In this document: positions 8,675 through 18,700 of the stretch, in pieces
How the letters are laid out: every line of letters starts with the position of its first letter
Numbering within the stretch: the stretch's first letter is position 1
Source of the DNA: Pleomorphovibrio marinus
GTDB taxonomy: Bacteria > Bacteroidota > Bacteroidia > Cytophagales > Cyclobacteriaceae
Direction: 5' to 3'
DNA length: 64,000 nucleotides
Assembly: GCF_003347495.1 (NCBI RefSeq)
Contig: NZ_QCXY01000009.1
Location: 207,424 to 271,423, forward strand
Notes under the pieces: generated by a model
The model's database searches: none
What the model was told of the DNA's origin: nothing
What the model saw: only the letters and a program-made list of their open reading frames with translations
Position numbers and translations under genes: made by a program

Positions 8675-9871
8675 CTAATACAAAAACCCAAACAGCCACA
8701 ATGGCACCTTCGATCCAAACCCAATCTCTATATCGTCCGCGGCCACCAAGTACCTCGGTTTTGCCTTTACTTGGGAGGCATTTTTATTTTTGCCCCCAAC
8801 TTCAATATATACGTCGGATACAAAAAAATCGCCGGATTGAGGCAAGGTGACGTTTAATTTTGCATTCTTAAGCTGGCTAAGCAAAAAGGTCTCCCGGATC
8901 GTCCCTATGTCAGGAAGTTGCTTAAGGGCAAAGGACAGGTTGGTATTCTCCAAATAGACCTTCTCAGGTTTCTGTAAGGTGGATACTCCTTTTCCCTGCG
9001 CCAAGAGTAAATTGAGCATTCTTGCTTGTTCAAGGTGTACAAGCCAAGCATATACAATTTCTCTACTTACATCCAGCTTTCTTGCCAAGGCCGAGATATT
9101 GGGCTTAAACGGCACAGATTCCGCCAACACACCCAATAGCTTTTTTACCTTAAACGCCATACCCGGGCTATAGCCTTGGATTAATGCCAAGTCTGTATCC
9201 ACCACTGTATTTATAGTCTGACTCAAACGAACAGGTATATCATCAGGATTACCCTCCCTGAAAAAAGGAAAGTAGCCATATTTTAGATAGTCCTTAAATA
9301 TAGGCAAGGGCTGAACCTGTCGTACAATTTCCGAAGCAATATCGTTGGGACTATCTACTAGTTCGCTCCATGAAATAGCGGTAATCTTCATGCCCTTCTC
9401 CAAATTCAAATATTCCCTGAAGGATAGTCCCGGCAATTCATAGACAATAACCCGTCTACTTAGATCCGATTCACCCCGGTAAATGTCCAGTGCGGAAGAT
9501 GATGAGAATACCACCCGTAAATCAGGATATCCGTCGTAGATATTCTTCAGCTCTCTGGACCAATTAGGATATTTATGCACCTCATCGATAAATAAATACC
9601 TCCCCCCATTTTTATAGAATTCATCCGCAGTTTCGACTAAATTGTGGGTATAAAACCAATAGTGGTCTGCTGTAACATACAAAACCCTTTCCCTTGGCTT
9701 TTTGAGATGGTAGCGTATATATTGTAACATGAGGGTAGTTTTCCCTGCACCTCTGGGCCCCTTAATAGCCAGCATTCGCTGCTCCCAATGGATCGATTGC
9801 ATTAGAAACCTAAAAAAGCGATCATCGACCTGCTTAAGTAAATTGTCATGAAATGCATACAAAACATCCAT
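8675..9871 (-). CDS. AAA ATPase with DUF4143 domain
   Basis: This 398-residue protein has a Walker A motif GPRGAGKTT at residues 38-46, a Walker B-type RYLFIDEVHK, and the sensor-like VVFSSSSALDI. The signature LSFREYLNLE follows. The C-terminal half (with ALARKLDVSREIVYAWLVHL and EKVYLENTNLSFAL) matches the DUF4143 region with its winged-helix and nuclease-like fold. Length fits the family. Members are widespread, strain-variable and suspected to act in nucleic-acid or conflict biology, but the substrate is unknown. A perfect inverted repeat stands about 36 bp upstream of the start, suggesting regulated or autoregulated expression. Confidence 0.9.
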   Translation of the reverse strand: MDVLYAFHDNLLKQVDDRFFRFLMQSIHWEQRMLAIKGPRGAGKTTLMLQYIRYHLKKPRERVLYVTADHYWFYTHNLVETADEFYKNGGRYLFIDEVHKYPNWSRELKNIYDGYPDLRVVFSSSSALDIYRGESDLSRRVIVYELPGLSFREYLNLEKGMKITAISWSELVDSPNDIASEIVRQVQPLPIFKDYLKYGYFPFFREGNPDDIPVRLSQTINTVVDTDLALIQGYSPGMAFKVKKLLGVLAESVPFKPNISALARKLDVSREIVYAWLVHLEQARMLNLLLAQGKGVSTLQKPEKVYLENTNLSFALKQLPDIGTIRETFLLSQLKNAKLNVTLPQSGDFFVSDVYIEVGGKNKNASQVKAKPRYLVAADDIEIGFGSKVPLWLFGFLY

Positions 9872-9876
9872 ATTTT

Positions 9877-9930
9877 TGTCATTTTGAAATTACAAATATA
9901 AGTGTAAATTGTCATTTAAAAATGACAATT
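9877..9930. promoter_or_regulatory. Inverted-repeat operator candidate upstream of the DUF4143 ATPase
   Basis: AATTGTCATTT (9907-9917) and AAATGACAATT (9920-9930) form a perfect 11-bp inverted repeat with a 2-nt spacer. A third half-site TGTCATTTT lies at 9877-9885, and TGTCAT recurs at about 9843 just inside the gene and near 9960. The near-zero spacer is unlike a transcription terminator and fits a dimeric DNA-binding protein. The binding protein is unknown. Confidence 0.6.
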
Positions 9931-10083
9931 GTCAATCTACCTCTATAATCTTTAATGAATAAACTGTCATGTAATATGCTATTAGATAAAAATGGCATCC
10001 TCAAACGAGAGGAATCCTTTGGTTTAAATTGTTAAAAACCACATCTTTACTTCTATAAGATCCTATTTACCAACTTCATTTTT

Positions 10084-11196
10084 ATGAAAGCTTTTTTATA
10101 CCTACTCGTTATTGGATTGTTAACTTCTTGCGGTCAAAATACCGCTATTGACACTTTAGAACCTATACTTCCGCTCCGCTTCGAGGAAGCGGAAAATGCA
10201 GATATCGCTGCACTGACCGACAGCATCGGGTTCATTGCACTGGACAATAACCCTGAGGCTTACTTCACGGATATAGCAAAACTATCTGCCAAAAACGGAC
10301 ACTTTTACCTGATGGAAACTTTTTCCCAAACCAAGGGACTGCTTGTTTTTGACGGAGAAGGCAACTTTATCCGAAGCATCGGAGAAATCGGAGAAGGTCC
10401 AGGGAAGATGCGAAGGCCAACTGACTTTGATATTTTTTCAGATGGAAGTGTTGTTTTTTTAGACCGGGATTTACGCCGCCTCTTTTTTTATAGTTCCGAA
10501 GGGGAATTCCAGAAAACGTCCGATCTTTCCTTTCCTGCCATATCGTTTGTCCACTTAAAAGATGGAGGTTGGCTATTTTCAGCTAATATCCAAGACACTA
10601 CCTCTTACAAAGTGGTCAAAACCCATGCGGAATTTCTTCCTATTGAATACCATTTTCCCTACGCGGAGGAAGAAAAACAAATTATGCTATCCTACGGTAA
10701 CTTTCATGTCGAAGGCCCGGAAATCCTATATCACAGACCTTTTAGCGATACCCTTTCCATTTTCTCAGAGACGGGTAATCTAACGCAACAGGTTAAGTTG
10801 GACTTTGGAAAGGAGTCACCTCCCGTTGAGGCACTTTATGATTTTCAAAAAATGTCGGCTTATCAAAACAAGGTGCGGTATAGCTATCTCCTTTCAAGGC
10901 CAGTAATTACCGAAGACTACATTGTTGGTATGTATTCTACGACTTTTAACGAGGGAGTAGTTTGGCTGTTTGCCCGTAAATCAGGAAAGCTGAATAGCAT
11001 AATCCTGGATATGGACAACTACACATTTAAAAACATCTATCGCCCGCTTACTGTTCTGCATGAAAAGGGGATAGTATCCCATATGATGCCTGAGGTATTA
11101 GCGATGGAAAAAAACCTTTCGGATATTCCACAAAACATACAGGAGCATCTTGCGGACGAGGGACATGTGCTCGTGGTCCATTATCTCAAGGAGTAA
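10084..11196 (+). CDS. 6-bladed beta-propeller lipoprotein
   Basis: This 370-residue protein starts with a clean lipoprotein signal (MKAFLYLLVIGLLTSC, lipobox LTSC at residues 13-16). The mature part has the family strand pattern (DSIGFIALDNNPEAY, then GLLVFDGEGNFIRSIGEIG, EGPGKMRRPTDFDIFSDG and VVFLDRDLRRLFFYSSEG), in which successive blades carry short FD/FY sequences. It is distinct from the 6885-8087 paralogue and closer to the NHL-like subgroup. It is a single gene between the DUF4143 ATPase and the Uma2 pair, transcribed opposite to both. A surface or periplasmic role is inferred; the ligand is unknown. Confidence 0.85.
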   Translation: MKAFLYLLVIGLLTSCGQNTAIDTLEPILPLRFEEAENADIAALTDSIGFIALDNNPEAYFTDIAKLSAKNGHFYLMETFSQTKGLLVFDGEGNFIRSIGEIGEGPGKMRRPTDFDIFSDGSVVFLDRDLRRLFFYSSEGEFQKTSDLSFPAISFVHLKDGGWLFSANIQDTTSYKVVKTHAEFLPIEYHFPYAEEEKQIMLSYGNFHVEGPEILYHRPFSDTLSIFSETGNLTQQVKLDFGKESPPVEALYDFQKMSAYQNKVRYSYLLSRPVITEDYIVGMYSTTFNEGVVWLFARKSGKLNSIILDMDNYTFKNIYRPLTVLHEKGIVSHMMPEVLAMEKNLSDIPQNIQEHLADEGHVLVVHYLKE

Positions 11197-11247
11197 AGCG
11201 TGTATGGGTATTTAGGAGGTAATAGAATTTGAGATATAAGACCGGGG

Positions 11248-11859
11248 TCAACTATATTCCCCAAAAACATCATCCAATTCCAGCTCAAAGCCCGGAACGG
11301 CCTGGGAACTTACCCTATCCCCTAAGGTGAACAATCGAGAGGAACGGTATTTGCCCCCATCCAGGGTATAAATAAGTAACGTACGCTCATCAGGATGGAT
11401 AACCCAGTATTCCTTCACTCCCGACGCCTCATATACCTCATATTTTAACTGCAGTTCTTTTTTATTGTTTCCTGGGGAGAGGATTTCTACAATCAAATCC
11501 GGCGCACCTACACAACCCAACTCATCCAGCTTATCCGGGTCACAGACCACGCAAAGATCCGGCTGCACGACGGTGTCAATATCCTCATGTCGTCTTGACG
11601 CTACCGGAAGACGGACATCGAAGGGTGCCGGATATACTTTGCAAGGTTTCCCTCTTAAAAATTCATAAAACCTGTTTGCCAATATCATCGAGACTTCCTG
11701 ATGAATACGTCTCGGCGCAGCGGCCGCCTGTCTAAACACTTTTCCTCGGATCAACTCCACCATTTCATCTATTTGCCAGCTAAGGTAATCTGCATAGGTA
11801 TAGGTGCCATAATCCGTGAAGGGCTCTTTTACCTGTTCTTTATCCTTGTTTTTTTCCAT
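11248..11859 (-). CDS. Uma2 family putative endonuclease (copy 1)
   Basis: This 203-residue protein belongs to the Uma2 (DUF820) family with a PD-(D/E)xK nuclease-like fold. The core reads VVQPDLCVVCD, GAPDLIVEILSPGNNKKE, LKYEVYEASGVKEYWVIHPD, giving the expected D...E/K pattern. A catalytic activity has not been shown for most members. It is a close tandem paralogue of the gene at 11974-12579, with near-identical N- and C-terminal thirds; the variable part lies around residues 55-75. Upstream DNA is also duplicated. No hallmark residue is missing in either copy. Confidence 0.9.
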   Translation of the reverse strand: MEKNKDKEQVKEPFTDYGTYTYADYLSWQIDEMVELIRGKVFRQAAAAPRRIHQEVSMILANRFYEFLRGKPCKVYPAPFDVRLPVASRRHEDIDTVVQPDLCVVCDPDKLDELGCVGAPDLIVEILSPGNNKKELQLKYEVYEASGVKEYWVIHPDERTLLIYTLDGGKYRSSRLFTLGDRVSSQAVPGFELELDDVFGEYS

Positions 11860-11973
11860 AGGTTGAACCGTTGATTATCAATGTATAAAGATAAGGAAAC
11901 TACCTCGATTTAAGTACGGCAATACGAAAAACCGTAATTAAGAGGTCTCCATATTTACCAACGTGAAAAAAGA

Positions 11974-12579
11974 TTATAACCCAACAAATACACTATCCAA
12001 CTCCAATTCAAACCCCGGTACAGCTTGCGAACTTACTCTATCACCCAGGGTATACAAACGGGACGCACGGAATTGTCCCTGATCCAAAAAATAGATTAAA
12101 AGCGTTCGCTCATCGGGATGGATGACCCAGTATTCCCTTACCCCGGAAGCCTCATACACCTCGTATTTCAATTTTAGTTCCTTTTTATTGTTGCCGGGAG
12201 AAAGTATTTCTACAATTAAGTCCGGCGAACCCATGCAGCCCAATTCGTCCAACTTTTCAGGATCACATACCACACAAAGGTCGGGTTGAACAACGGTGTC
12301 AATGTCCTCATGCCGCTTTGAAGCCACGGGTAGGCGAACGTCAAAGGGTGCAGCGAATACTTCACATGGCTTACCCTCCAGGAAATTGTACAAGGAATTG
12401 AAAATTTTCCCGGAAATCCGCCGATGGATCACACGGGGTGCGGCTGCCTGCCGAAATACCTTTCCGCGGATCAGTTCTACCATTTCATCTATCTCCCAAG
12501 AAAGGTAATCCGCATAGGTGTAGGTGCCATAATCCGTGAAGGGCTCCTTTACCTGATCTTTATCTGGTTGCTTTTCCAT
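11974..12579 (-). CDS. Uma2 family putative endonuclease (copy 2)
   Basis: This 201-residue protein is the upstream member of the tandem Uma2 pair. It has the same core (PDLIVEILSPGNNKKELK, YEVYEASGVREYWVIHPDER) and starts MEKQPDKDQVKEPFTDYGTY, almost as in copy 1. Differences concentrate at RVIHRRISGKIFNSLYNFL, facing RRIHQEVSMILANRFYEFL in copy 1. Each gene has its own upstream block (12580-12678 here, 11860-11956 for copy 1), which suggests each is expressed from a copied promoter. The family is abundant in Bacteroidota and cyanobacteria and has no settled function. Confidence 0.9.
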   Translation of the reverse strand: MEKQPDKDQVKEPFTDYGTYTYADYLSWEIDEMVELIRGKVFRQAAAPRVIHRRISGKIFNSLYNFLEGKPCEVFAAPFDVRLPVASKRHEDIDTVVQPDLCVVCDPEKLDELGCMGSPDLIVEILSPGNNKKELKLKYEVYEASGVREYWVIHPDERTLLIYFLDQGQFRASRLYTLGDRVSSQAVPGFELELDSVFVGL

Positions 12580-12679
12580 AGGCTGACCCGTTGAATATCA
12601 CTGTATAAAGGTAATAAATAAATGTATCGATTTGAATACGTCAATACGAAAAACCGTAATTATAAGGTCTCCGTATTTC

Positions 12680-12970
12680 GATAAGACATCCTGATACACG
12701 ACTGTTGAATTGGATAGAAAATCCATCCTGAGGCCCTTCCCTGCCCTGAAAGGGCGTAACAACAATAAGCAGTGGTGTAGTGATAGCGAAGCCCCTGGTT
12801 ATGACTGAATATTTTCGTGTTGTTTTGGCAGTGGCAAATCTTGTTATCCCATAAACCTTCCGCCAAACCCCAACCCAGGTAAAATTGGCAAAAATCCTTC
12901 TTAATTGATGCTCGAGAAAGGAAATTCACAAAATTGGTCTGGTGCGGCCACAAAGCTAAATTTGACTATC
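12680..12970. repeat. REP-like gene-free stretch between Uma2 and a propeller lipoprotein
   Basis: No gene is supported. The segment at about 12729-12803 has the look of Bacteroidota REP-type elements: a small hairpin GCCCTgaaAGGGC (12743-12755), then aacaacaataagcagtgg and a second G/C-rich half around agcgaagcccctggtt. Whether this sequence is dispersed elsewhere in the genome cannot be seen here. Confidence 0.45.
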
Positions 12971-14131
12971 TTAACCCTTGGATTTCAATTCATAAATAAA
13001 GTACTTGTAATGTTCAGGCTCTACACCTCCCCTGTATTTTTCCCGAAGCAATAAGCGTTTTCCCGGCAAAGGCAGCATCTCTGCCCTGGGATCGCAGATT
13101 TGGGGAAAGGGGATTTCCTCCCCTTGCATATTGCCTTTATGAAGCAGGATGAGGCTATAAAGCGTGGCATCCATAAAGGGGAAGTAGTCAGGATCGGTAT
13201 CCTTACGTGTAGCGGTGGCGGCCTCAGAAAGCCCACTATAATACAATATGCCAAAGGTCTCTGTTTCAAATTCAAACAAAGCGATATTTTGGGCATTTTG
13301 GGAAGGTGAAAAACTATCGTGGGAAAAGCTCAACTTTTCGATTAAGGCAAAATCCTCATTTAGATCATAAATCCCCACTTCCCTGGAGCGGTCAAAAGTA
13401 AGGTGCAGTTTTCCCTCTTCCTGATTCATGGCAAAAATAGGCGTGGGCCTTCTTTCCTTTTGTTTCTCATCCACTTCGAGTTCCGGAAGTAGTTCCAAAT
13501 CATAGGGCATCACCCATTCCAGATCCTCTTTATCAGGGTTATATTGTTCTATCAAATTTGCAGCAATGTCAGCATCCAACTCTCCTCCAACCCCATTGGG
13601 AATACCGGAGAAAAAATTGGTAAAAAAATACAGTTCTGAGTCCTTTGATAGCCGGTAATATGGTACTTTCATCTTCGGTCCACTATAAAAGACAATATTA
13701 GAATAAGAGGCGAACCTGATTCTTTCCTTCACCGCCCAGGTTTCATCAAATCGGATTTGCTCTATGGAGCTTTGGGCGAGGTACCCATCATTTTCTTGGT
13801 TAAACCCTACCGCCAAAAGCCCGGAGTTGTATTCATTGGGGCCTTCCCCCCTTCTGTAGACCTCTTCCACCACCTCCCCACTCTCATCCATCACCAAAAA
13901 CTCCTCTGTCACTATATCGACTGCCAAAAACTGCTGCTTATCGGAATGGTAGTCCAATATTCTTAGTTCGGTCTCCCTATGCACGGTGATGGAATCCACC
14001 TTTTCCAAAACAAATTCCTTTTGCCCAGCAACTTCTGACCCATCCCGGGTTCCACATGCAAATCCAATACATATTACACTTAGTACTGAAGCTGAGGTAC
14101 AGAGTTGATTAATTAATGGATATGGATTCAT
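12971..14131 (-). CDS. 6-bladed beta-propeller lipoprotein
   Basis: From the ATG at 14131 the protein has 386 residues, starting MNPYPLINQL and reaching a lipobox GFAC. An ATG-less extension to 14188 is possible but would bury the signal peptide. The mature part has the family layout: EKVDSITVHRETELRILDYH, a VDIVTEEFLVMDESGEV blade, the turn GEGPNEYNSGLLAVGF, then later blades including GIYDLNEDFALIEKLSF. The C-terminus ends with GKRLLLREKYRGG and HYKYFIYELK. It belongs to the same broad family as the other propeller lipoproteins here, but is distant from them. Confidence 0.8.
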   Translation of the reverse strand: MNPYPLINQLCTSASVLSVICIGFACGTRDGSEVAGQKEFVLEKVDSITVHRETELRILDYHSDKQQFLAVDIVTEEFLVMDESGEVVEEVYRRGEGPNEYNSGLLAVGFNQENDGYLAQSSIEQIRFDETWAVKERIRFASYSNIVFYSGPKMKVPYYRLSKDSELYFFTNFFSGIPNGVGGELDADIAANLIEQYNPDKEDLEWVMPYDLELLPELEVDEKQKERRPTPIFAMNQEEGKLHLTFDRSREVGIYDLNEDFALIEKLSFSHDSFSPSQNAQNIALFEFETETFGILYYSGLSEAATATRKDTDPDYFPFMDATLYSLILLHKGNMQGEEIPFPQICDPRAEMLPLPGKRLLLREKYRGGVEPEHYKYFIYELKSKG

Positions 14132-14450
14132 AGCGAATAGTTTAGAATATTGCGAGATAATGCCTTGCACCCAAAAATAATCAAACAAGAACTATTAAGT
14201 TACTAGTTTAAATAATAAGGAGCAAACCAACTCGGATAAACTAAGAATTCTTACTCACACCTAGGTGTTTTTATTACTATTTTTGATAAATTTGATGCGG
14301 ATTATTTTAATTCCCCAAAAGGCATTTTAGGAAAGGGGTCGGTTTTGGCAACTTGTCGTAGAGCACTTAACCTGTTTTTCCGCCGCATCCGCCTATTGCT
14401 TTTTTGATGTATTATGTTTCTGGTTGATTTTTATTACAACTTTTAAAACT

Positions 14451-15614
14451 ATGAAAAAAAACGCGCTGACGGGCTTTGTCTTGATGGTCCTTTTGGGTTG
14501 CGAGGAGGGTGATTTTTCATCCATTACACCTGTGTTAGAGCAGCCCAAAGAGGAGGAAGAACTTGAGGCACCCATAATTAACCCCTTTGATGAACTGGTT
14601 TTGGAGGATTTAGGTAAGGGAGTGGTAAATCACGTAGTCAGGGACATGCAGGTTTTGGACAATCTATTTGTGGTGTCTGGGGAATTTTCCTCTATAAACG
14701 GACAGTTTGCAAATAACATCGGAGTTTATGACAGTAATAGATGGAGAGGCTTGGGGGCGGGATTTAATTATAAAACCACTCAAATGCTCTTACATGAAGG
14801 GGCTTTATATGTAGGAGGTCATTTTATGCAATCACTCTTTAATCAACAGGTTCTGAACCTTGCCAAGTGGAATGGGACAAGTTGGGATGAAGTGGGAAAT
14901 GGGCTAGATATGTCTGTATTATGTCTGGGCATATATCAGGGAGAACTGGTCGCTGGTGGAACATTTACCATCGCCGGGATAGGTGCTCAGGATCTTCCGG
15001 TCCAACGTATTGCTAGCTGGGATGGGAAAAGATGGCGTAGGCTGGATCAAGGCCTTAATGGCCCCCCACAGGCTATGACGATTTACAGAGGTGAATTGGT
15101 AGTGGCAGGAAACTTTTCAAAAGCAGGAGGAGAAAGTGCCAATAACATTGCTACCTGGAACGGTTACAGATGGGATTCTTTTGGAAATGGCATTCAAGGG
15201 AAGGTTTATGACCTGGTGGTTTTTAAGGATGAGTTATATGCCACAGGAATATTTACACAGGCTGGGGGCATAGCCGTAAACCATATTGCCAAATGGAATG
15301 GAAGCGAATGGCTGGCCATAAAAGACGGCTTAGAGGCAACTCTACCAATAGCATCTGGTCACCCTGTGGCTGGAAGAACATTGGCTGTCTATGAAGATGA
15401 ACTTTGGGTGGGGGGAAGCTTTTCATCTGCAGGGGGCGAAGCCACCCAAAACATTGCCATTTGGGATGGAACTCGGTGGCATGGCACTGTGGAAGGGTTA
15501 AACAGCAGGGTAGAAGTCATTTTTCCTTATGAGGACACCATTTATTTCGGGGGATACTTCAACCATTACGATGAATTTGGATTTAAGGGCATTTGCAAAT
15601 GGGAAAGAAAATAG
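14451..15614 (+). CDS. Lipoprotein with WNG/WDG beta-propeller repeats
   Basis: From the ATG at 14451 the protein has 387 residues with a lipobox at VLLGC (residue about 19). It consists of about six units of about 50 residues. Each has an (N)NIAxWNGxxWxxxGxG phrase (for example IATWNGYRWDSFGNGI and IAKWNGSEWLAI), then a strand of the form DLVVFKDELYATGIFTQAGG. This is the kelch-like or galactose-oxidase-type propeller seen in many secreted Bacteroidota proteins. It precedes the TPR/FlhA-like pair on the same strand with a gap of about 180 bp, so it could belong to the same functional group, but co-transcription is not established. Confidence 0.85.
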   Translation: MKKNALTGFVLMVLLGCEEGDFSSITPVLEQPKEEEELEAPIINPFDELVLEDLGKGVVNHVVRDMQVLDNLFVVSGEFSSINGQFANNIGVYDSNRWRGLGAGFNYKTTQMLLHEGALYVGGHFMQSLFNQQVLNLAKWNGTSWDEVGNGLDMSVLCLGIYQGELVAGGTFTIAGIGAQDLPVQRIASWDGKRWRRLDQGLNGPPQAMTIYRGELVVAGNFSKAGGESANNIATWNGYRWDSFGNGIQGKVYDLVVFKDELYATGIFTQAGGIAVNHIAKWNGSEWLAIKDGLEATLPIASGHPVAGRTLAVYEDELWVGGSFSSAGGEATQNIAIWDGTRWHGTVEGLNSRVEVIFPYEDTIYFGGYFNHYDEFGFKGICKWERK

Positions 15615-15795
15615 ATGTTCCATCTATTCTTTATTTTCCTGTTTTTCCCTACTATTATTTGGAACAACATATTTTTTTGTTAAATTTTAGGAGAATTTAA
15701 ACCACCTGACAATACCATTTTTGGATTGGTGATGAAGACAAAGGGTTAGCAAGGTTTCCAGAATAGGCCACTGCCAGGGCAACCTGTTTGCTTAC

Positions 15796-18700
15796 GTGAA
15801 AAAGTTAAAGGAATTTTTAAGGGACCGTGACAGCTTTGAACCCCTTGCCGAAATGGAAAGGGTGCTGCTACAACGCCGGGAAAAGGGCAACCTGGCAGGT
15901 TATCTTATGGTGATTTCCGCATTTTTCCAGGTGATTTTTATGGTGGTTGAAAAAGGCAGGGACCTGAACTGGGTGGAACTTGGTGAATGGGCCACTTGGT
16001 TTAATCAGCCTGGACAAATTCTGGTATGGGTGCTTATGCTAGGGGCGGTACTGACCTATATAGGCCTCAATTACACGGGTATAGCCCTAAGCGCATCCAA
16101 GGAACCCTTTAGATATACCTTTTGGATAGGTGATTTCCACTGCTTAAATGAGGACATGGAAGAAACCCTGGCCTCGGAGGGATTAAAAAACTGCAAGGAG
16201 TTGCTTCGTTTCGACCTTATGCAAATGCTCAATGACCGCATAAGACGCTTCAGCCTGTTAGAAACTGCACAGGAAGAAAAAGAATCGGCATTTTCCAAAA
16301 GGGCATTTTCCCATATTCATATTTCCGGTCATTACGCCTTAAAAATAGGAGAAAATGAACAGCATTATCTACAAATAATGGCCAAGGTGAGAATAGGACC
16401 AGAGGGCAAACCAGCAAGTTTGGTAGCACCTATAAGGTTTCCATTAGAAGATCAAGGTCAACTGTCCCCAACAGGTTACCAACACTTACTGGAGCGGGTT
16501 TTTTCTGCCGTGGCTTCCATGATTTATGTACAAATCGAGGAGGACATCAACAACAAGATCAACCTCTTTCCCACCCACTATTTAAGGGCAATGGCTCTTT
16601 GTCATGAGGCAGAGGATTTTGCAAGATCAAATACCATAGACGGCTATGAAAGATCCATAGGCCTATATCAAAAATCACTTTTGCACTACCAGGAAATGGG
16701 AATCCATTTACCCTGGCACTCAAGGGTAGTAAGGGGGAAATGGTTTACCTTTTTCAATTCCCGGCCCCACTTGCAAGCCTGGTCCAATGCCGTTTTGGGA
16801 TTTGCCAAATATAGGATTTTCAGGAATCAAATGGCAAGCTTGAGCGGACAATCTGCCAATCCTCTTTATGATTTACCAGAACTTTTGGATAGGGTGAGAG
16901 AGGTAATGGAAAAGGTACATATGAGGGCAAGCAGAATAAAGGAAAAGTCCAAAAGAAGTTTTCTGAAAAATGCACAAGGGATAGCAGACACCAAAAATAA
17001 AAAAAACCAATTAGCACCCAAGAAAAAACAGGAAGCCACTCGAAAAACCTTATTTGAGACCTATGTGGTTTGCGCATTGGCCCATAGATTTTTAGGGGCT
17101 ATCGACAAATCCTCAGAAATGCTGTCATGGGCTGCCGCTACCATGCCCACCTCTTTATGGCAGCACCCTTTATACTTGATGGCAAAGGGACTGATGGAAC
17201 CGGATACCCATAAGTCCTTGGTTCATTTCCACCATGTGGTGGACTTGGCCCCAGACTTTCAGATGGCCCAGTGGTTTTTGGCCCAGGAGCTTGAAAAAGA
17301 ATTTCGTCGCAAAGATGAATTGGATACCAATAGGGCCTCTACGGTTATCCAGGCCTATGAAAGGGTATTGCATCTTAATGCAGGTAACATCGCAGCCATA
17401 GGTGTCATTGGGCATTTGAATTGGTTGATAAACCCCGATGGGAAATTGAAAAGTGTAGAGGAAAAACTCATAAGTGGCACGGAGATAAAATCCTTAAATT
17501 CTGAAACTTATATAGGAGACCTGAACTTTCGGTTGGCAAGGATATCCGCGGAGCGTGGTGAATTTCATCTTTGCAGGGAAAGATACCTTGAGGCGGCCGG
17601 TATAGACCCTTCGGTGGGAAGCTTTATGCCTCCAGTTGCATCCAGGAGCTTTCAGTCCGACTATGACCATATCAATAGGGCAATGATCAAAAGGTTCGAG
17701 GCCTATAAGGACAGGGTACGTAAATTTGCAAACACCAAAGCCGAAGAAAATGGCAGGGTTTTTTCCGAAAAGACAAGAAATTTTGCACTCGCATTTGCCT
17801 TAAACGATTTTGGAAATGCCTGTCTTAGATATTTCCATTTTCATGGGGATGAGGAATTCCTGCTTTACGCCATTCAATCCTACAGGGAAGCGGGGGCACT
17901 ACATCCCGAAATGGCAGTAACATGGTACAACCTTCAAAATGCCTTGGGATGGAAAGGGCAATGGGAGGAAATAGGGCAATGCATGGAAAAAGCCAGAAAA
18001 TTCGCTCCCAACTGGTCCCTGGCCGCCATCCAATCCGCAGACGAATGGTTCAAGACAGAGGAGGGGAATATCCAAGCGGAATTGGATTGGGCATATGGTC
18101 GGTATTTGGAATTACGAAGGCAAAACCCAAATATCCTCACCCCCGAATATGATGCACAATTGGACTCCTGGTGTTCTGGCTTGGGAGACTATCAACATGC
18201 GTTTGACCAAAAATTCCTTCTTCCCCTTCGAAAGATTTATGCCTATAGTAAAAACGCAGCACTTTATGAGGAAAATATTGCCTATGGGCCTGCTTTGATA
18301 AACCTATTGAGGAAAGTTCAGCAAATCCCCTGGAAAAAAATGGATGTGGAAGACGTTCAGGTGATAGTAGAATTGCTAAAAGTAATTTCTTATTCCAATA
18401 AACCGAAACTTCTTTCCCAAGCAATGGCGCTAGGAGATCACCTTCTAAAAGTTATACCTCAGGAACACCCTTTGTTGAGCACTCAAATCAACCTTCTTTC
18501 TAAATGTGTCTTTTATCGCCTTTTCACCGGTTTGGTAGAAAATCACAGTCAAATCCGAGAGCAATTAGAGGACCAGAAAGCTTTTGACCTTTTCTTAACT
18601 ACTTGGATAGAAGTGGCCATTAAAGACCTCAGCAACCAAAAATTCAGGTTACTGGAAGCCAACATGACCTTTATACCGGTTTTAATCAGCCATTATAACA

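Larger units (their letters stand above)
11248..12678. repeat. Tandem duplication of a roughly 705-bp unit
   Basis: Units 11248-11956 and 11974-12678 each contain one Uma2 gene plus about 100 bp of upstream DNA. The upstream ends share CAATACGAAAAACCGTAATT followed by the similar blocks AAGAGGTCTCCATATTT and ATAAGGTCTCCGTATTT. Codon-level differences are many, so the duplication is not recent. Confidence 0.85.

Noticed and set aside
12660..12953. Minus-strand frame of 97 codons
   Set aside because: The frame lies on a REP-like repeat with hairpins, and its product shows no protein-like pattern.
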